From positions 1-64,000 of the forward strand of contig NZ_CP073239.1 in the NCBI RefSeq assembly GCF_009670965.2: 64,000 nucleotides of DNA. Reading direction: 5' to 3'. Each line of letters opens with the position of its first letter. Position 1 is the first letter of the stretch. Positions 54,041 through 64,000 of this stretch are shown here, piece by piece. Both the position numbers and the translations under genes were made by a program. The notes below the pieces were generated by a model. That model was not told the origin of the DNA. It worked only from the letters and a program-made list of their open reading frames with translations, and ran no database searches. The DNA is from Riemerella anatipestifer (GTDB lineage Bacteria > Bacteroidota > Bacteroidia > Flavobacteriales > Weeksellaceae).

Positions 54041-55207
54041 CTAATAACTCATCTTCACGATGTTCTTAGCGTCTTCGGGCGTGAGTTTGCGGTGTTCTCC
54101 TAAACCTAGCCAATTTCTATCTGTAAATGCTTTTTCCACTTTCTCGGCCGTACCTTCAAACTGTGAAGTATATTCTGACAACCTGGTTTTAATCCCTATA
54201 GAATGGAAGAAATGCTTCATTTTTTCAATCCCCTTTTGTGCTCTTTCCTCTAAATTCATCTCAGAAGGAACGTTCCAAACGCGTTCGGCGTACTGAGCTA
54301 ATTTTTGCTTCTTAGTTTCAAAATTATAACGGTAATGAGACGGTGCTATAATCGCTAAAGTTCTCGCATGGTCAATACCGAAATAAGCTGTAAGCTCGTG
54401 TCCCATAGCGTGTACCGCCCAATCGGTAGCTACGCCTAAACGCAACAGTCCGTTAAGAGCCATCGTGCAACACCACATATAGTTAGCCGCAGAATCATAA
54501 TCAAAGTCCTCTTGAAGCACCTTAGGAGCCATCTCCTGAAGCGTTACTAAGATACTTTCTGCCATTCGTTCTTGAAGCGTTGCCGCGGTAGGGAAAGTCA
54601 TATATTGTTCCAAAACATGCGTGTAAGCATCTGCTATACCATTGGCGATTTGATTTTTAGGAATACTTCTTATCACTTCTGGGTCTAACACCGAAAACTT
54701 AGGAAACAAACCATTACCTCCGCCGCCGAGTTTTTGTTCGGTTTCTCTTCTAGAAATTACATAGCCCGAATTCATTTCGGAGCCTGTAGCTGGTAAAGTA
54801 AGCACTGAACCAAAACTTAAGGCTTCGTCTTCCTCAGGACGAATAGTTTTAGTTAGAATATCCCAAGGTTCTCCCTCATACTTAGCTGCTGCAGCCAAGA
54901 ATTTAGTTCCATCAATAACGGAACCACCACCTACTGCCAGTAGAAAATCTATATTTTCTGATTTGATAACTTTCAATGCCTCCATTAAAACCGCGTATTC
55001 TGGATTGGCTGGTATTCCCCCAAATTCCAAAACATTAAAGCCTTTCAACGCATTTTTAACTTGCTCATACACTCCATTAGACTTGATACTTCCACCTCCG
55101 TAGAGCATCAACACTTTAGCATTTTGAGGAATTTCTTTTGCTATTTTTTCTATTTCTCCTTTACCAAAAAGAATTTTAGTAGGATTTTTAAATTCAAAAT
55201 TAAGCAT
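54041..55207 (-). CDS. iron-containing alcohol dehydrogenase (YqhD/butanol-dehydrogenase type)
   Basis: The 388-residue enzyme has the family start FKNPTKILFGKGEIEKI, the NAD(P)-binding GGGSVIDGTKF, and metal-ligand regions NGIADAYTHVLEQYMT and WAVHAMGHELTAYFGIDHARTLAI, where Asp and His residues bind iron or zinc. Homologues reduce aldehydes with NADPH, often for detoxification. It lies 60 bp downstream of the second acyl-CoA dehydrogenase gene on the same strand and may be cotranscribed. Confidence 0.92.
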   Translation of the reverse strand: MLNFEFKNPTKILFGKGEIEKIAKEIPQNAKVLMLYGGGSIKSNGVYEQVKNALKGFNVLEFGGIPANPEYAVLMEALKVIKSENIDFLLAVGGGSVIDGTKFLAAAAKYEGEPWDILTKTIRPEEDEALSFGSVLTLPATGSEMNSGYVISRRETEQKLGGGGNGLFPKFSVLDPEVIRSIPKNQIANGIADAYTHVLEQYMTFPTAATLQERMAESILVTLQEMAPKVLQEDFDYDSAANYMWCCTMALNGLLRLGVATDWAVHAMGHELTAYFGIDHARTLAIIAPSHYRYNFETKKQKLAQYAERVWNVPSEMNLEERAQKGIEKMKHFFHSIGIKTRLSEYTSQFEGTAEKVEKAFTDRNWLGLGEHRKLTPEDAKNIVKMSY

Positions 55208-55267
55208 ACATTATTATTTTATATATTAGACAAAAAAGAGAAGCGTTTGCTCCTCTTTGTATTCAAT

Positions 55268-56407
55268 TTATTTAGCAATACTTCTAGAAATCACTATTTT
55301 TTGTATCTCAGATGTTCCTTCATAAATCTGAGTGATTTTAGCATCTCTCATCATTCTTTCCACATGGTACTCTCTCACATAACCGTAACCACCGTGTATT
55401 TGCACGGCTTCCACTGTGGTATCCATAGCTGTTTTAGAAGCAAATAGTTTCGCCATAGCTCCACTTTCAGAAATATCTTTCCCTTGGTCTTTCTCTGCCG
55501 CTGCTTTTAGACAAAGCATTCTAGCTGCTGTGATTTGGGTCGCCATATCTGCCAACTTAAATGCTACCGCTTGATGATTGATAATCTCTGTTCCGAAAGC
55601 CTTTCTCTCTTTAGCATATTTTAAAGCTAATTCGTAAGCACCACTAGCTATCCCTAGTGCTTGAGAAGCAATACCTATCCTACCACCATTAAGAACTGCC
55701 ATAGCAAATTTAAACCCAAAACCATCTTCTCCTATTCTGTTTTCTTTAGGCACTTTTACATCAGTAAATAATAGAGAATGGGTATCACTTCCTCTAATGC
55801 CCATTTTGTCTTCTTTTGGACCAATTTCAAAGCCTTCCCAACCTCTTTCTACAATAAATGCATTGATACCTTTGTGACCTTTCTCTGGGTGCGTCTGAGC
55901 AATAACAATATAGTAAGTAGCTGTACCACCGTTGGTAATCCAATTTTTAGTTCCGTTTAGAAGATAATAATCTCCTTTGTCTTCTGCTGTTGTTTTTTGA
56001 GAAGTAGCATCAGAACCTGCTTCCGGCTCAGAAAGTGCAAATGCTCCAATAACCTCTCCACTAGCCAATGGTACTAGATATTTTTGCTTTTGCTCCTCAC
56101 TTGCATATTTTTCTAATCCTGCACAAACTAAAGAATTATTTACCGACATAATTACAGCCGCAGAAGCATCAACTTTAGCAATCTCCTCCATAGCTAAAAC
56201 ATAAGATACACTGTCCATACCTGCACCTCCATATTTAGGGTCTACCATCATACCTAGAAACCCTAACTCACCCATCTTTTTTACTTGCTCTGCTGGGAAT
56301 TTTTGATTTTTATCTCTTTCTATAACTTCTGGCAACAATTCGTTTTGAGCAAAATCTCTAGCTGCCTGTTGTATCATTAGTTGTTCTTCCGTTAAATTAA
56401 AATCCAT
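55268..56407 (-). CDS. acyl-CoA dehydrogenase, short- or branched-chain type
   Basis: The 379-residue FAD enzyme shows GAFALSEPEAGSDA, TKNWITNGGTAT, RKAFGTEIINHQAVAFKLADMAT and VQIHGGYGYVREYHVERMMRD with IYEGTSEIQKIVISR. The YEGTSE catalytic-Glu segment and SEPEAGSD loop resemble butyryl- and isovaleryl-type enzymes. Placed divergently from the acyl-CoA ligase gene, it fits fatty-acid or branched-chain degradation along with E1/E2. Confidence 0.93.
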   Translation of the reverse strand: MDFNLTEEQLMIQQAARDFAQNELLPEVIERDKNQKFPAEQVKKMGELGFLGMMVDPKYGGAGMDSVSYVLAMEEIAKVDASAAVIMSVNNSLVCAGLEKYASEEQKQKYLVPLASGEVIGAFALSEPEAGSDATSQKTTAEDKGDYYLLNGTKNWITNGGTATYYIVIAQTHPEKGHKGINAFIVERGWEGFEIGPKEDKMGIRGSDTHSLLFTDVKVPKENRIGEDGFGFKFAMAVLNGGRIGIASQALGIASGAYELALKYAKERKAFGTEIINHQAVAFKLADMATQITAARMLCLKAAAEKDQGKDISESGAMAKLFASKTAMDTTVEAVQIHGGYGYVREYHVERMMRDAKITQIYEGTSEIQKIVISRSIAK

Positions 56408-56472
56408 AATAGTATTTATTATTAAACTGCCTGTAAAAGTAGTATTTTAATTAAAACACTCAAAGAGTATTT

Positions 56473-56502
56473 TTGGTTTTTATTAAATAAATATTATATT
56501 TG
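56473..56502 (+). promoter_or_regulatory. promoter of the acyl-CoA ligase gene
   Basis: TTG (56473-56475) and TATATTTG (56495-56502) are spaced by 19 bp, and the ATG lies 29 bp after the -7 box. Confidence 0.7.
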
Positions 56503-56531
56503 GAAAAATTAAACACAGAAAAAAGAAAAAT

Positions 56532-58313
56532 ATGTCGATAACTAGGTTATTTGATTTCGCTTATAAGGCCATAGAAAATCATCCAAAAGAAGATATGCTA
56601 ACCACTAAGTACAACGGTGTTTGGCAAAAGACTTCCACACTTAAGTTTATAAACATGGGAAATAAAATTTCTCGTGGACTTCTAAAATTAGGAATAAAAC
56701 CAGGAGATAAAATTTCCTTAATCTCTACTAATAACCGTACAGAATGGGCAGTGATGGATTTAGGAATTTCTCAAATAGGAGCCGTTACTGTACCTGTATA
56801 CCCTACTATTTCTGTTGAAGACTACATTTACATCTTTAATAATGCGGAAATAAAATATTGCTTTGTATCTGACGAAGAGCTATATCAAAAATTATTATCC
56901 GTACAGCCAAGTGTACCTTCTTTAGTGGGAATATTTACCTTTGACAAAGTAGAAGGAGCTCCTAACTGGACTGAAATATTAGACTTAGGAGAGGACGAAG
57001 CTACTCAGATAGAAGTAGAAGATTTAAAAAAGGGAATTAAAACTGATGATTTAGCTTCAATTATCTATACTTCAGGAACTACAGGACGTCCTAAAGGAGT
57101 TATGCTTACTCACCAAAACATCGTATCTAATGTACTAACTTGTACACCTATACTTTCAGAGAAAAAACCTCAAAATACAAATTTAAAGAGTCTTAGCTTC
57201 CTTCCTATCTGCCATATCTTTGAACGAATGTTATTTTACTTCTACATCAATAGTGGCATATCTATCTACTTTGCGGAAAGTATAGATAAAATGGGTGAAA
57301 ATATCAAAGAAGTTCAACCTCATTATATGACGGTAGTTCCTAGGCTTATAGAAAAAGTGTACGATAAAATCTACGATAAGGGCGTAAGTGCAGGTGGTAT
57401 TAAATCTAAAATTTTCTTGTGGGCATTAGGTGTTAACAAAGCTAAAAAAGAGATTGGTAAACCTAGCGGACTCAAAGAAATTATTGCCGATAAACTCGTA
57501 TTTAAAAAATGGAGAGAAGGCTTGGGAGGAAACATTGTTACTCTTATTTCTGGTTCCGCAGCCTTAGCTCCTAGACTTAACCGAATGTTCCAAAATGCAG
57601 GCATCAGTATATTAGAAGGTTATGGGCTTACAGAAACTTCCCCTGTAATTGCAGTAAACACATTCAATAAAATGAAAGTAGGAACTGTGGGTCCTGTACT
57701 TCCAAATTTAGATGTTAAAATTCAAGGAGACGGTGAAATATCAGTAAAAGGTCCTTCGGTTACTAAAGGTTACTATAAAGATGATGAGAAAACTCAAGAG
57801 GCTTTTACAGAAGATGGCTACTTTAAAACTGGAGATATAGGACATATAGATGATGAAGGGTTTTTACACATTACCGACAGAAAGAAAGAGATGTTTAAAA
57901 CTTCTGGTGGTAAATACATCGCTCCTCAGATGATAGAAAATATGGCGAAAGCCTCCAAATTCATAGAGCAAATAATGGTTGTAGGTGAAGGTGAAAAAAT
58001 GCCTTGTGCTTTGGTACAGCCAGACTTTCACTTCGCTGTAAATTGGGCAGAAAGACACAACATCAATATTGGCACAACTCCAGAAGAGATTGCTAAAAGC
58101 CCTCAATTAAAAGCTCGTATAGAAAAAGAAATAGAGTATCTAAATACAAAATTAGGAAGCTGGGAGAAAATAAAGAAAATAGAGCTTACACCTGAAGTTT
58201 GGTCTATCGACAGCGGACTACTTACCCCTACTCTAAAATTGAAAAGAAAAATGATTAAACAAAGATTTATAGAACTGTATAATAATATGTACGGGCATAC
58301 AGAGGAAGAATAA
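56532..58313 (+). CDS. long-chain fatty-acid--CoA ligase (AMP-forming)
   Basis: The 593-residue adenylate-forming enzyme activates fatty acids to acyl-CoA. Motifs: the P-loop IIYTSGTTGRPKGVMLTH, LEGYGLTETSPV, the hinge KTGDIGHIDDEGFLHITDRKKE and the C-terminal SGGKYIAPQMIEN with the catalytic Lys region. The C-terminal half fits the FAA1/FadD15-like group. It is followed 42 bp later by the SPFH protein gene and divergent from an acyl-CoA dehydrogenase gene. Confidence 0.93.
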   Translation: MSITRLFDFAYKAIENHPKEDMLTTKYNGVWQKTSTLKFINMGNKISRGLLKLGIKPGDKISLISTNNRTEWAVMDLGISQIGAVTVPVYPTISVEDYIYIFNNAEIKYCFVSDEELYQKLLSVQPSVPSLVGIFTFDKVEGAPNWTEILDLGEDEATQIEVEDLKKGIKTDDLASIIYTSGTTGRPKGVMLTHQNIVSNVLTCTPILSEKKPQNTNLKSLSFLPICHIFERMLFYFYINSGISIYFAESIDKMGENIKEVQPHYMTVVPRLIEKVYDKIYDKGVSAGGIKSKIFLWALGVNKAKKEIGKPSGLKEIIADKLVFKKWREGLGGNIVTLISGSAALAPRLNRMFQNAGISILEGYGLTETSPVIAVNTFNKMKVGTVGPVLPNLDVKIQGDGEISVKGPSVTKGYYKDDEKTQEAFTEDGYFKTGDIGHIDDEGFLHITDRKKEMFKTSGGKYIAPQMIENMAKASKFIEQIMVVGEGEKMPCALVQPDFHFAVNWAERHNINIGTTPEEIAKSPQLKARIEKEIEYLNTKLGSWEKIKKIELTPEVWSIDSGLLTPTLKLKRKMIKQRFIELYNNMYGHTEEE

Positions 58314-58355
58314 ATCGGTTTAACTATACACATTTAAAAGGAAAATTTAAAATTT

Positions 58356-59300
58356 ATGATAACAACATTTAGTTTTATTTTGGGTTCTTTGGGAGCCGTT
58401 CTATTTGTAGGAATTATTTTCCTTAGCTTTTTTGGACTTTGGTTTATTGTAAAGCAACAAACATCAGTTATAATAGAACGCTTAGGAAAATTCCATAGCG
58501 TAAGAGGTCCTGGTTTTCATCTTAAAATACCTTTTGTCGACCAAATCGCAGGTAGAATTTCTTTAAAAATACAGCAGTTAGATGTAGTGGTAGAAACCAA
58601 AACTAAAGACGATGTATTTGTTAAAATAAAGGTATCCACTCAATATCTAGTTATTGGGGAAAAGGTTTATGATGCTTTCTATAAGCTAGATAATCCTCAC
58701 GCTCAGATTACATCTTATATTTTTGATGTGGTAAGAGCGGAAGTTCCTAAACTTAGATTAGATGATGTGTTTGAGAAAAAAGATGATATTGCTATCGCCG
58801 TAAAATCAGAATTACAAGAGGCTATGAATGACTATGGTTACGACATCATTAAAACCTTAGTAACAGACATCGACCCTGATGAGCAAGTAAAACAAGCAAT
58901 GAACCGTATCAACGCTTCAGAAAGAGAAAAAATAGCCGCTCAATACGAAGGTGATGCTCAAAGAATCCTTATTGTAGAAAAAGCTAAAGCAGAAGCGGAA
59001 AGCAAAAGACTACAAGGACAAGGGATTGCTGACCAAAGAAGAGAAATTGCTAAAGGGCTAGAAGAATCTGTAAATGTGCTTAACAAAGTAGGTATCAATT
59101 CTCAAGAGGCTTCGGCACTTATCGTGGTTACTCAGCATTATGATACACTTTCGTCCATTGGTTCTACCAATAAGTCTAATCTTATCCTACTTCCTAACAC
59201 GCCCAATGCGGCTGGAGATATGCTAAATAATTTAGTAACTTCCTTCTCTACGGCAAGCATTATAGGAGAAGAAATCAAAAAGAAAAATAAGGAAGCGTAA
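58356..59300 (+). CDS. SPFH/band-7 membrane protein (QmcA/stomatin-like)
   Basis: The 314-residue protein has an N-terminal membrane helix (GAVLFVGIIFLSFFGLWFIV) and a band-7 domain: TSVIIERLGKFHSVRGPGFHLKIPFVDQIAGRISLKIQQLD, then FDVVRAEVPKLRLDDVFEKKDDI. A coiled-coil (INASEREKIAAQYEGDAQRI) follows, as in stomatins that assemble into membrane microdomains. No partner NfeD protease gene is adjacent. It probably shares the acyl-CoA ligase transcript, which ends at the terminator at 59338. Confidence 0.9.
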   Translation: MITTFSFILGSLGAVLFVGIIFLSFFGLWFIVKQQTSVIIERLGKFHSVRGPGFHLKIPFVDQIAGRISLKIQQLDVVVETKTKDDVFVKIKVSTQYLVIGEKVYDAFYKLDNPHAQITSYIFDVVRAEVPKLRLDDVFEKKDDIAIAVKSELQEAMNDYGYDIIKTLVTDIDPDEQVKQAMNRINASEREKIAAQYEGDAQRILIVEKAKAEAESKRLQGQGIADQRREIAKGLEESVNVLNKVGINSQEASALIVVTQHYDTLSSIGSTNKSNLILLPNTPNAAGDMLNNLVTSFSTASIIGEEIKKKNKEA

Positions 59301-59337
59301 AAGTTTACTTTTAAGAGGTTTAAATCAAAAGATAAGC

Positions 59338-59387
59338 AGTCCCAATATATTCTAAGACAATTTTAGATATATTGGGACTCATTTTTA
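59338..59387 (+). terminator. terminator after the SPFH gene
   Basis: AGTCCCAATATAT pairs with ATATATTGGGACT around a 15-base loop, followed by CATTTTTATTTT. Confidence 0.8.
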
Positions 59388-59411
59388 TTTTCAGCTTTCA
59401 TAATTCATCAC

Positions 59412-59419
59412 TAAATTTG
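59412..59419 (+). promoter_or_regulatory. -7 box of uvrA, very close to the start codon
   Basis: TAAATTTG ends 4 bp before the ATG at 59424, predicting a nearly leaderless mRNA. No clear -33 box was found. Confidence 0.4.
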
Positions 59420-59423
59420 CAAA

Positions 59424-62249
59424 ATGATGAAAAATAGAGATTTCATAGAGGTCTATGGTGCTAGAGAGCATAACCTAAAAAACATTGATGTTAAAATTCC
59501 TCGTAACGAGTTAGTCGTTATTACAGGGCTATCAGGAAGTGGGAAATCTTCTTTAGCATTTGATACTATTTTTGCAGAAGGACAAAGGCGTTATATAGAA
59601 ACATTTTCTGCCTATGCTCGGCAATTTCTCGGCGGATTAGAACGCCCCAATGTCGATAAAATAGAAGGACTTTCACCTGTTATCGCTATTGAACAAAAAA
59701 CCACTAATAAAAACCCTCGTTCTACCGTAGGGACGGTTACAGAACTTTATGATTTTCTCAGACTTCTATTTGCTAGAGTTTCCACAGCTTATTCCTTAGA
59801 AACAGGTAAAAAGCTACAAAGCTATACCGAAGAGCAAATTTTAGAAACCATCAAAGAACAATATCAGAATGAAAAAGTCTTGCTTCTAGCACCACTAGTA
59901 AAGGCTAGAAAGGGGCATTATCACGAGCTTTTTGTGCAATTAGCCAAAAAAGGATATTCCCAAGCAAGAATAGACGGCACTTTGCAAGATATAGAATACG
60001 ACCTTAAACTAGACCGATACAAAACCCACGATATAGAAGTAGTTATAGACCGTTGGATTATAGGCGAAACCGCATCTGAAGCTAGAATGCAAAAATCACT
60101 TTCCACAGCTTTGCAGATGGGGGGCGGTGTGGTTATGGTTCAAAAATATAATTCGGAAGAGTTTCAGTATTTTTCTAAAGATTTAATGGATACCGCCACA
60201 GGACAGGCTCTACCATTACCAGAACCAAATACTTTTTCGTTCAATTCTCCTAAAGGGAGTTGTCCTCATTGTAAAGGTTTGGGAACTGTAAAAAAAATCA
60301 ATCCTGATTATCTAGTTACCGAGCCTACTCTACCCTTTCAGTCGGCACTATTACCATTAGAAACTTATAAATTTAGTAAGTGGGCTTTATCCCAAATTAA
60401 AAGCATACTAGAGTTATTTGAGCTTAGCTTACTAACACCATTCAACAAAATTCCTAAAGAAGCCTTAGACTACATCTATTACGGTTGTGATAAAGAGTTT
60501 GTAAAAGATTTAAAACACGCTGGAATTTCCAAAAAAACTAAAATTAACTTTGAAGGGCTAATCCCTCATTTAGAAAAAGTTATAGAAGATAAAGAGAACT
60601 ACGGTGCTACACAAGTGGAGCGAGAGTTTACAGTAGAAGAAATCTGTACGGACTGTAACGGAACAAGATTAAAACCCGAAAGTTTAGCCTTTAAAATAGA
60701 AGGTAAGAATATAGCTGAAGTTAATGCGATGAGCTTATTAGACTTAAAGGATTGGCTTTCGGAAATAAAAAATAGCTTTAGCGAAAAAAACAAAATTATC
60801 GCCCACGAAATTTTAAAAGAGATAGAAACTCGTTTGGGCTTTCTGCTAGATGTAGGACTAGAATATCTTAGCCTTAACAGAAGTAGCAAGACCCTTTCTG
60901 GAGGTGAGTCTCAAAGAATTCGTTTGGCAACTCAGATAGGTTCGCAGTTAGTAAATGTGCTTTATATTTTAGACGAACCTTCTATTGGGCTTCATCAGAG
61001 AGATAACGAAAGGCTCATCAACTCTTTAAAAAGTTTACGAGATTTAGGAAACTCAGTTCTTGTGGTAGAGCATGATAAAGATATGATTTTAGAAGCCGAT
61101 GAGGTGCTAGACATTGGACCTAAAGCGGGTAAGTATGGCGGAAAAGTCTTGTGGCAAGGCAGCCCAAAAGATTTAATAAAAGCTGATACCATTACAGCAG
61201 ATTACCTCACAGGAAGAAGAAAAATAGAAATCCCTAAAAAAAGAAGAGAAGGCAACGGTAACGCTATTATTCTCAAAGGAGCTACGGGCAATAATCTTAA
61301 AAATGTAACCCTAAAAATTCCTTTAGGGAAAATGGTAGTTGTTACTGGTATTTCAGGAAGCGGAAAATCCTCACTGATTAACGGAACCCTTTACCCTATT
61401 CTCAACCGTCATTTTTATCGTGCTGTGCAAGAGCCTCTACCATACAAAAAAATAGAAGGTATAGAGCATATAGACAAAATAGTAGATGTAGACCAAACGC
61501 CAATCGGTAGAACGCCTCGTTCTAATCCTGCCACTTATACAGGTGTATTTTCGGATATCCGAACCTTGTTCGCTAACCTTCCAGAAAGTAAAATCAGAGG
61601 TTATAAGGCAGGGAGATTTTCGTTTAATGTTAAAGGCGGACGCTGCGAAACTTGTCAAGGAGGTGGATTGAAAGTGATTGAAATGAATTTCTTGCCTGAT
61701 GTCTATGTGCATTGCGAAACTTGCAACGGCAAACGCTTTAATAGAGAAACTTTAGAAGTAAGATATAAAGGTAAATCTATATCCGATGTCCTAGATATGA
61801 CCATAGACGAGGCTGTAGAATTTTTTCAGCCAATCCCAAAAATCTATTCTAAGGTAAAAACGCTACAAGAAGTTGGTTTAGGTTATATTACCTTAGGACA
61901 ACAATCTACTACACTTTCGGGCGGAGAGGCTCAAAGGGTAAAATTAGCCACAGAACTCTCTAAAAAACAAACAGGTAAAACACTTTATATTTTAGATGAA
62001 CCTACCACAGGACTGCATTTTGAAGATGTCAAGATACTGATGGAGGTTATCCAAAAGCTAGTAGATTTAGGGAACTCCTTTATCATTATTGAACATAATA
62101 TGGATGTGATAAAACTTGCCGACCATATTATAGATGTAGGTCCAGAAGGTGGTAAAAATGGAGGGAGCATTGTAGCAGAAGGCACTCCAGAAGAAATTAT
62201 AAAGAATAAAAAATCTATCACAGGTAAATTTTTGAAAAAAGAAATGTAG
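59424..62249 (+). CDS. uvrA: excinuclease ABC subunit A
   Basis: The 941-residue ABC ATPase recognises DNA damage in nucleotide excision repair. Two ATP sites are present: [12 protein letters not shown] with [13 protein letters not shown], and [17 protein letters not shown] with [13 protein letters not shown]. Zinc fingers are seen in [12 protein letters not shown] and [10 protein letters not shown], and in [10 protein letters not shown] and CETCNGKRF. The UvrB-binding region lies between the first Walker A and the first zinc finger. Length matches UvrA. It starts a rightward group with the beta-barrel gene and purH. Confidence 0.97.
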   Translation: MMKNRDFIEVYGAREHNLKNIDVKIPRNELVVITGLSGSGKSSLAFDTIFAEGQRRYIETFSAYARQFLGGLERPNVDKIEGLSPVIAIEQKTTNKNPRSTVGTVTELYDFLRLLFARVSTAYSLETGKKLQSYTEEQILETIKEQYQNEKVLLLAPLVKARKGHYHELFVQLAKKGYSQARIDGTLQDIEYDLKLDRYKTHDIEVVIDRWIIGETASEARMQKSLSTALQMGGGVVMVQKYNSEEFQYFSKDLMDTATGQALPLPEPNTFSFNSPKGSCPHCKGLGTVKKINPDYLVTEPTLPFQSALLPLETYKFSKWALSQIKSILELFELSLLTPFNKIPKEALDYIYYGCDKEFVKDLKHAGISKKTKINFEGLIPHLEKVIEDKENYGATQVEREFTVEEICTDCNGTRLKPESLAFKIEGKNIAEVNAMSLLDLKDWLSEIKNSFSEKNKIIAHEILKEIETRLGFLLDVGLEYLSLNRSSKTLSGGESQRIRLATQIGSQLVNVLYILDEPSIGLHQRDNERLINSLKSLRDLGNSVLVVEHDKDMILEADEVLDIGPKAGKYGGKVLWQGSPKDLIKADTITADYLTGRRKIEIPKKRREGNGNAIILKGATGNNLKNVTLKIPLGKMVVVTGISGSGKSSLINGTLYPILNRHFYRAVQEPLPYKKIEGIEHIDKIVDVDQTPIGRTPRSNPATYTGVFSDIRTLFANLPESKIRGYKAGRFSFNVKGGRCETCQGGGLKVIEMNFLPDVYVHCETCNGKRFNRETLEVRYKGKSISDVLDMTIDEAVEFFQPIPKIYSKVKTLQEVGLGYITLGQQSTTLSGGEAQRVKLATELSKKQTGKTLYILDEPTTGLHFEDVKILMEVIQKLVDLGNSFIIIEHNMDVIKLADHIIDVGPEGGKNGGSIVAEGTPEEIIKNKKSITGKFLKKEM

Positions 62250-62273
62250 ATAAAAAACAAAAACTTTAGCACT

Positions 62274-62858
62274 ATGAAAAAACTATTACTTTCTGCGTTA
62301 GTAGCAACAGTTGGTTTCGCTAATGCACAAAAATTGGAAACAGGGTTTAAAATAGGGTATGTAAATTCTACTTTGCACCTAGAAGCTATGGGACAACAGT
62401 ACAAGCCTAACGCTAAGTCTAGTGTTTACATTGCGATGCCTGTATCTTATAAGGTTAATAAATATGTGTCTCTACACGGAGAACTTGGTATGGCAGGACT
62501 TGGAGCAGAGAATCTAATTATGGATAATAATGAGCGTTCAAGGCTGCATCTTACCACTGTCTATATTCCTTTGGGGGTTAAGTTTACACCAATAGAATCG
62601 TTAGGGATTTTGGGTGGATTTAACTTAGGTTTTGTAACCAAAGCTCTAGGGAAACAAAACGGACAAGATGTAGAGTTTACCGATATTAGAAAGGGTAACC
62701 ACTCTATATTTTTGGGTGGAGAATATAAAATAACTAAGTCTATATTCGTGGAGACGAGATATAATATAGGTCTTAGCAACCTTTATCCAACCAATGACAT
62801 TACAATGAAAAACAATTTCTTACAAATAGGTGTAGGGTATTTATTTGACAAATTTTAA
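62274..62858 (+). CDS. outer-membrane beta-barrel protein
   Basis: The 194-residue protein has a signal peptide (KKLLLSALVATVGFANAQ) and alternating strand pattern (LETGFKIGYVNSTLHLEAMG, VSLHGELGMAGLGAENLI, LTTVYIPLGVKFTPIESLGI). It ends with LQIGVGYLFDKF and a C-terminal Phe, typical of PF13568-like barrels. It starts 24 bp after uvrA and precedes purH by 19 bp, so all three may be cotranscribed, an odd mix. Function unknown. Confidence 0.83.
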   Translation: MKKLLLSALVATVGFANAQKLETGFKIGYVNSTLHLEAMGQQYKPNAKSSVYIAMPVSYKVNKYVSLHGELGMAGLGAENLIMDNNERSRLHLTTVYIPLGVKFTPIESLGILGGFNLGFVTKALGKQNGQDVEFTDIRKGNHSIFLGGEYKITKSIFVETRYNIGLSNLYPTNDITMKNNFLQIGVGYLFDKF

Positions 62859-62877
62859 TATCTAATAAAAAGTAAAA

Positions 62878-64000
62878 ATGAAAAAAAGAGCTTTAATTAG
62901 CGTATCAGACAAGACTAATCTTGTAGAGTTTGCCACATTTTTGGAGCAACACAATTATCAACTCATTTCTACGGGAGGCACATTTAAACATTTAAAGGAA
63001 GCTGGACTTTCTCCTATTCAGATAGATGAAGTTACAGAGTTTCCAGAAATGCTAGACGGTAGGGTAAAAACGCTACACCCAAAAGTGCACGGAGGGCTTC
63101 TAGCCGTACGCTCTAATCTTGAACATATGAGTACCGTAAAAAACCATGGTATAGAGCTAATAGATATGGTAATAGTAAACCTCTACCCTTTCTTTGAAAA
63201 TGTTAACAAAAACATTTCTTTAGACGAAAAGGTAGAGTTTATAGACATTGGTGGACCATCAATGCTTCGTTCAGCGGCTAAGAATTTTAATGCCGTTACC
63301 GTGGTTACTGATGTTAAGGATTATGCTAAAGTTCAAACCGAAATTTCGGAAACAGGCGATACAACTTTGGAAACCAGAAAAACATTAGCAGGAAAGGTAT
63401 TTAACTTAACTTCGGCTTATGATGCTGCTATTTCCAAAATGCTTTTAGAGGAGGAATATCCAGAGTACCTTAATGCTTCGTATCAAAAAGTAGCCGATTT
63501 AAGATATGGCGAAAACCCTCATCAGTCGGCAGCTTACTATGTTTCTACTACCGAAAATGGAGCGATGAAAGATTTTGAACAATTAGGAGGTAAAGAGCTT
63601 TCTTTTAACAATCTAAGAGATATGGATTTATGTTGGAAAGTGGTTAATGAGTTCAAAAATGAGAAAGCGTGTTGTGCCGTTAAGCACTCTACACCTTGTG
63701 GTGTTGCTATTGGAGAAACCGCTTTAGACACTTACAAAAAAGCATTTGAATGCGACCCTGTTTCTATCTTCGGTGGCATTGTAGCGATGAACTACACCGT
63801 AGATAAAGACACAGCTGAAGAACTCAACAAGACTTTCCTAGAGATTGTAATGGCTACAGATTTTGATGCCGAAGCTCTAGAAGTATTGTCTAAAAAGAAA
63901 AATCTAAGGATTATCAAGATTAAAAACCCTGTATCTGACAGCCAAGTGTGGGTAAAGATAGACGGTGGAATGTTGGTACAAAACGCCGATGACCAATTCT
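62878..64000 (+). CDS. purH: bifunctional AICAR formyltransferase/IMP cyclohydrolase, 3'-truncated by the window
   Basis: The frame from ATG 62878 stays open to the right edge (374 codons). The N-terminus ([20 protein letters not shown]) is the IMP cyclohydrolase domain, with [36 protein letters not shown] and [14 protein letters not shown]. The start of the formyltransferase domain follows: [27 protein letters not shown] and [13 protein letters not shown] with the catalytic His/Lys region. It catalyses the last two steps to IMP. It complements purB in this window; the two purine genes are not linked. Confidence 0.95.
   Translation, partial: MKKRALISVSDKTNLVEFATFLEQHNYQLISTGGTFKHLKEAGLSPIQIDEVTEFPEMLDGRVKTLHPKVHGGLLAVRSNLEHMSTVKNHGIELIDMVIVNLYPFFENVNKNISLDEKVEFIDIGGPSMLRSAAKNFNAVTVVTDVKDYAKVQTEISETGDTTLETRKTLAGKVFNLTSAYDAAISKMLLEEEYPEYLNASYQKVADLRYGENPHQSAAYYVSTTENGAMKDFEQLGGKELSFNNLRDMDLCWKVVNEFKNEKACCAVKHSTPCGVAIGETALDTYKKAFECDPVSIFGGIVAMNYTVDKDTAEELNKTFLEIVMATDFDAEALEVLSKKKNLRIIKIKNPVSDSQVWVKIDGGMLVQNADDQF

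Overview
This 64 kb window looks like chromosomal DNA from a low-GC member of the Bacteroidota, most likely family Weeksellaceae (Riemerella/Chryseobacterium/Bergeyella type). The support is the AT-rich composition, start codons without clear Shine-Dalgarno sequences, many copies of the Bacteroidota promoter signature TAnnTTTG (usually TATCTTTG or TATATTTG) just upstream of genes, and family-typical genes such as S46 dipeptidyl-peptidase, DUF4230 and a single-chain alpha/beta 2-oxo-acid dehydrogenase E1. The species cannot be fixed from the sequence alone. About 57 protein genes and one tRNA gene are visible. The right edge cuts purH and the left edge cuts a CPBP-protease gene.

Layout. 1-4 kb: a broken CPBP protease gene, then a leftward group with E2 acyltransferase, pcm and an M14 carboxypeptidase. 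4-7.4 kb: a TerC-type membrane protein, an XRE-type regulator flanked by repeated palindromes, and an AT-rich orphan membrane-protein gene bounded by inverted repeats. 7.5-12.4 kb: a leftward run with DUF4230, a thioredoxin-like lipoprotein, an NTP pyrophosphohydrolase, cdd, a four-repeat helix-hairpin-helix protein and a secreted zinc protease. 12.4-17 kb: MerR regulator, glycosyltransferase, LpxL-type acyltransferase, thioredoxin lipoprotein, arsC-like gene and hisS. 17-29.7 kb: pncA, a beta-barrel protein, asnB, aspS, groES-groEL, META lipoprotein, pheT, dnaN and an envelope protein. 29.8-38.6 kb: AddB-like nuclease, rsmG, VOC protein, galE, DegT aminotransferase and the E1 component. 39-45.5 kb: lipoprotein, M16 protease, S46 protease and DUF4268 protein. 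45.6-64 kb: tRNA-Arg, a substrate-binding lipoprotein, purB, a repeat array with a gene remnant, metG, two acyl-CoA dehydrogenases, a DEAD-box helicase, iron alcohol dehydrogenase, acyl-CoA ligase, SPFH protein, uvrA, a beta-barrel protein and purH.

Most genes are housekeeping. Together they cover 2-oxo-acid and fatty-acid oxidation (E1, E2, two acyl-CoA dehydrogenases, acyl-CoA ligase), tRNA charging (hisS, aspS, pheT, metG), purine synthesis (purB, purH), envelope and sugar synthesis (LpxL, GT2, galE, DegT) and peptide use (M14, M16, S46). The unusual material is non-coding or accessory: (i) an 18-bp palindrome-containing element present both at the XRE gene's own promoter and in the M14/terC divergent region; (ii) a gene-cassette-like unit at 6.2-7.4 kb with a large folded attC-like site; (iii) two tandem-repeat arrays at 38.8 and 48.4 kb that share a 21-bp period and a related consensus and both lie 3' of leftward genes; (iv) a decayed MBL-hydrolase fragment beside the second array. 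No phage, insertion sequence, CRISPR array or recognised defence system was seen.
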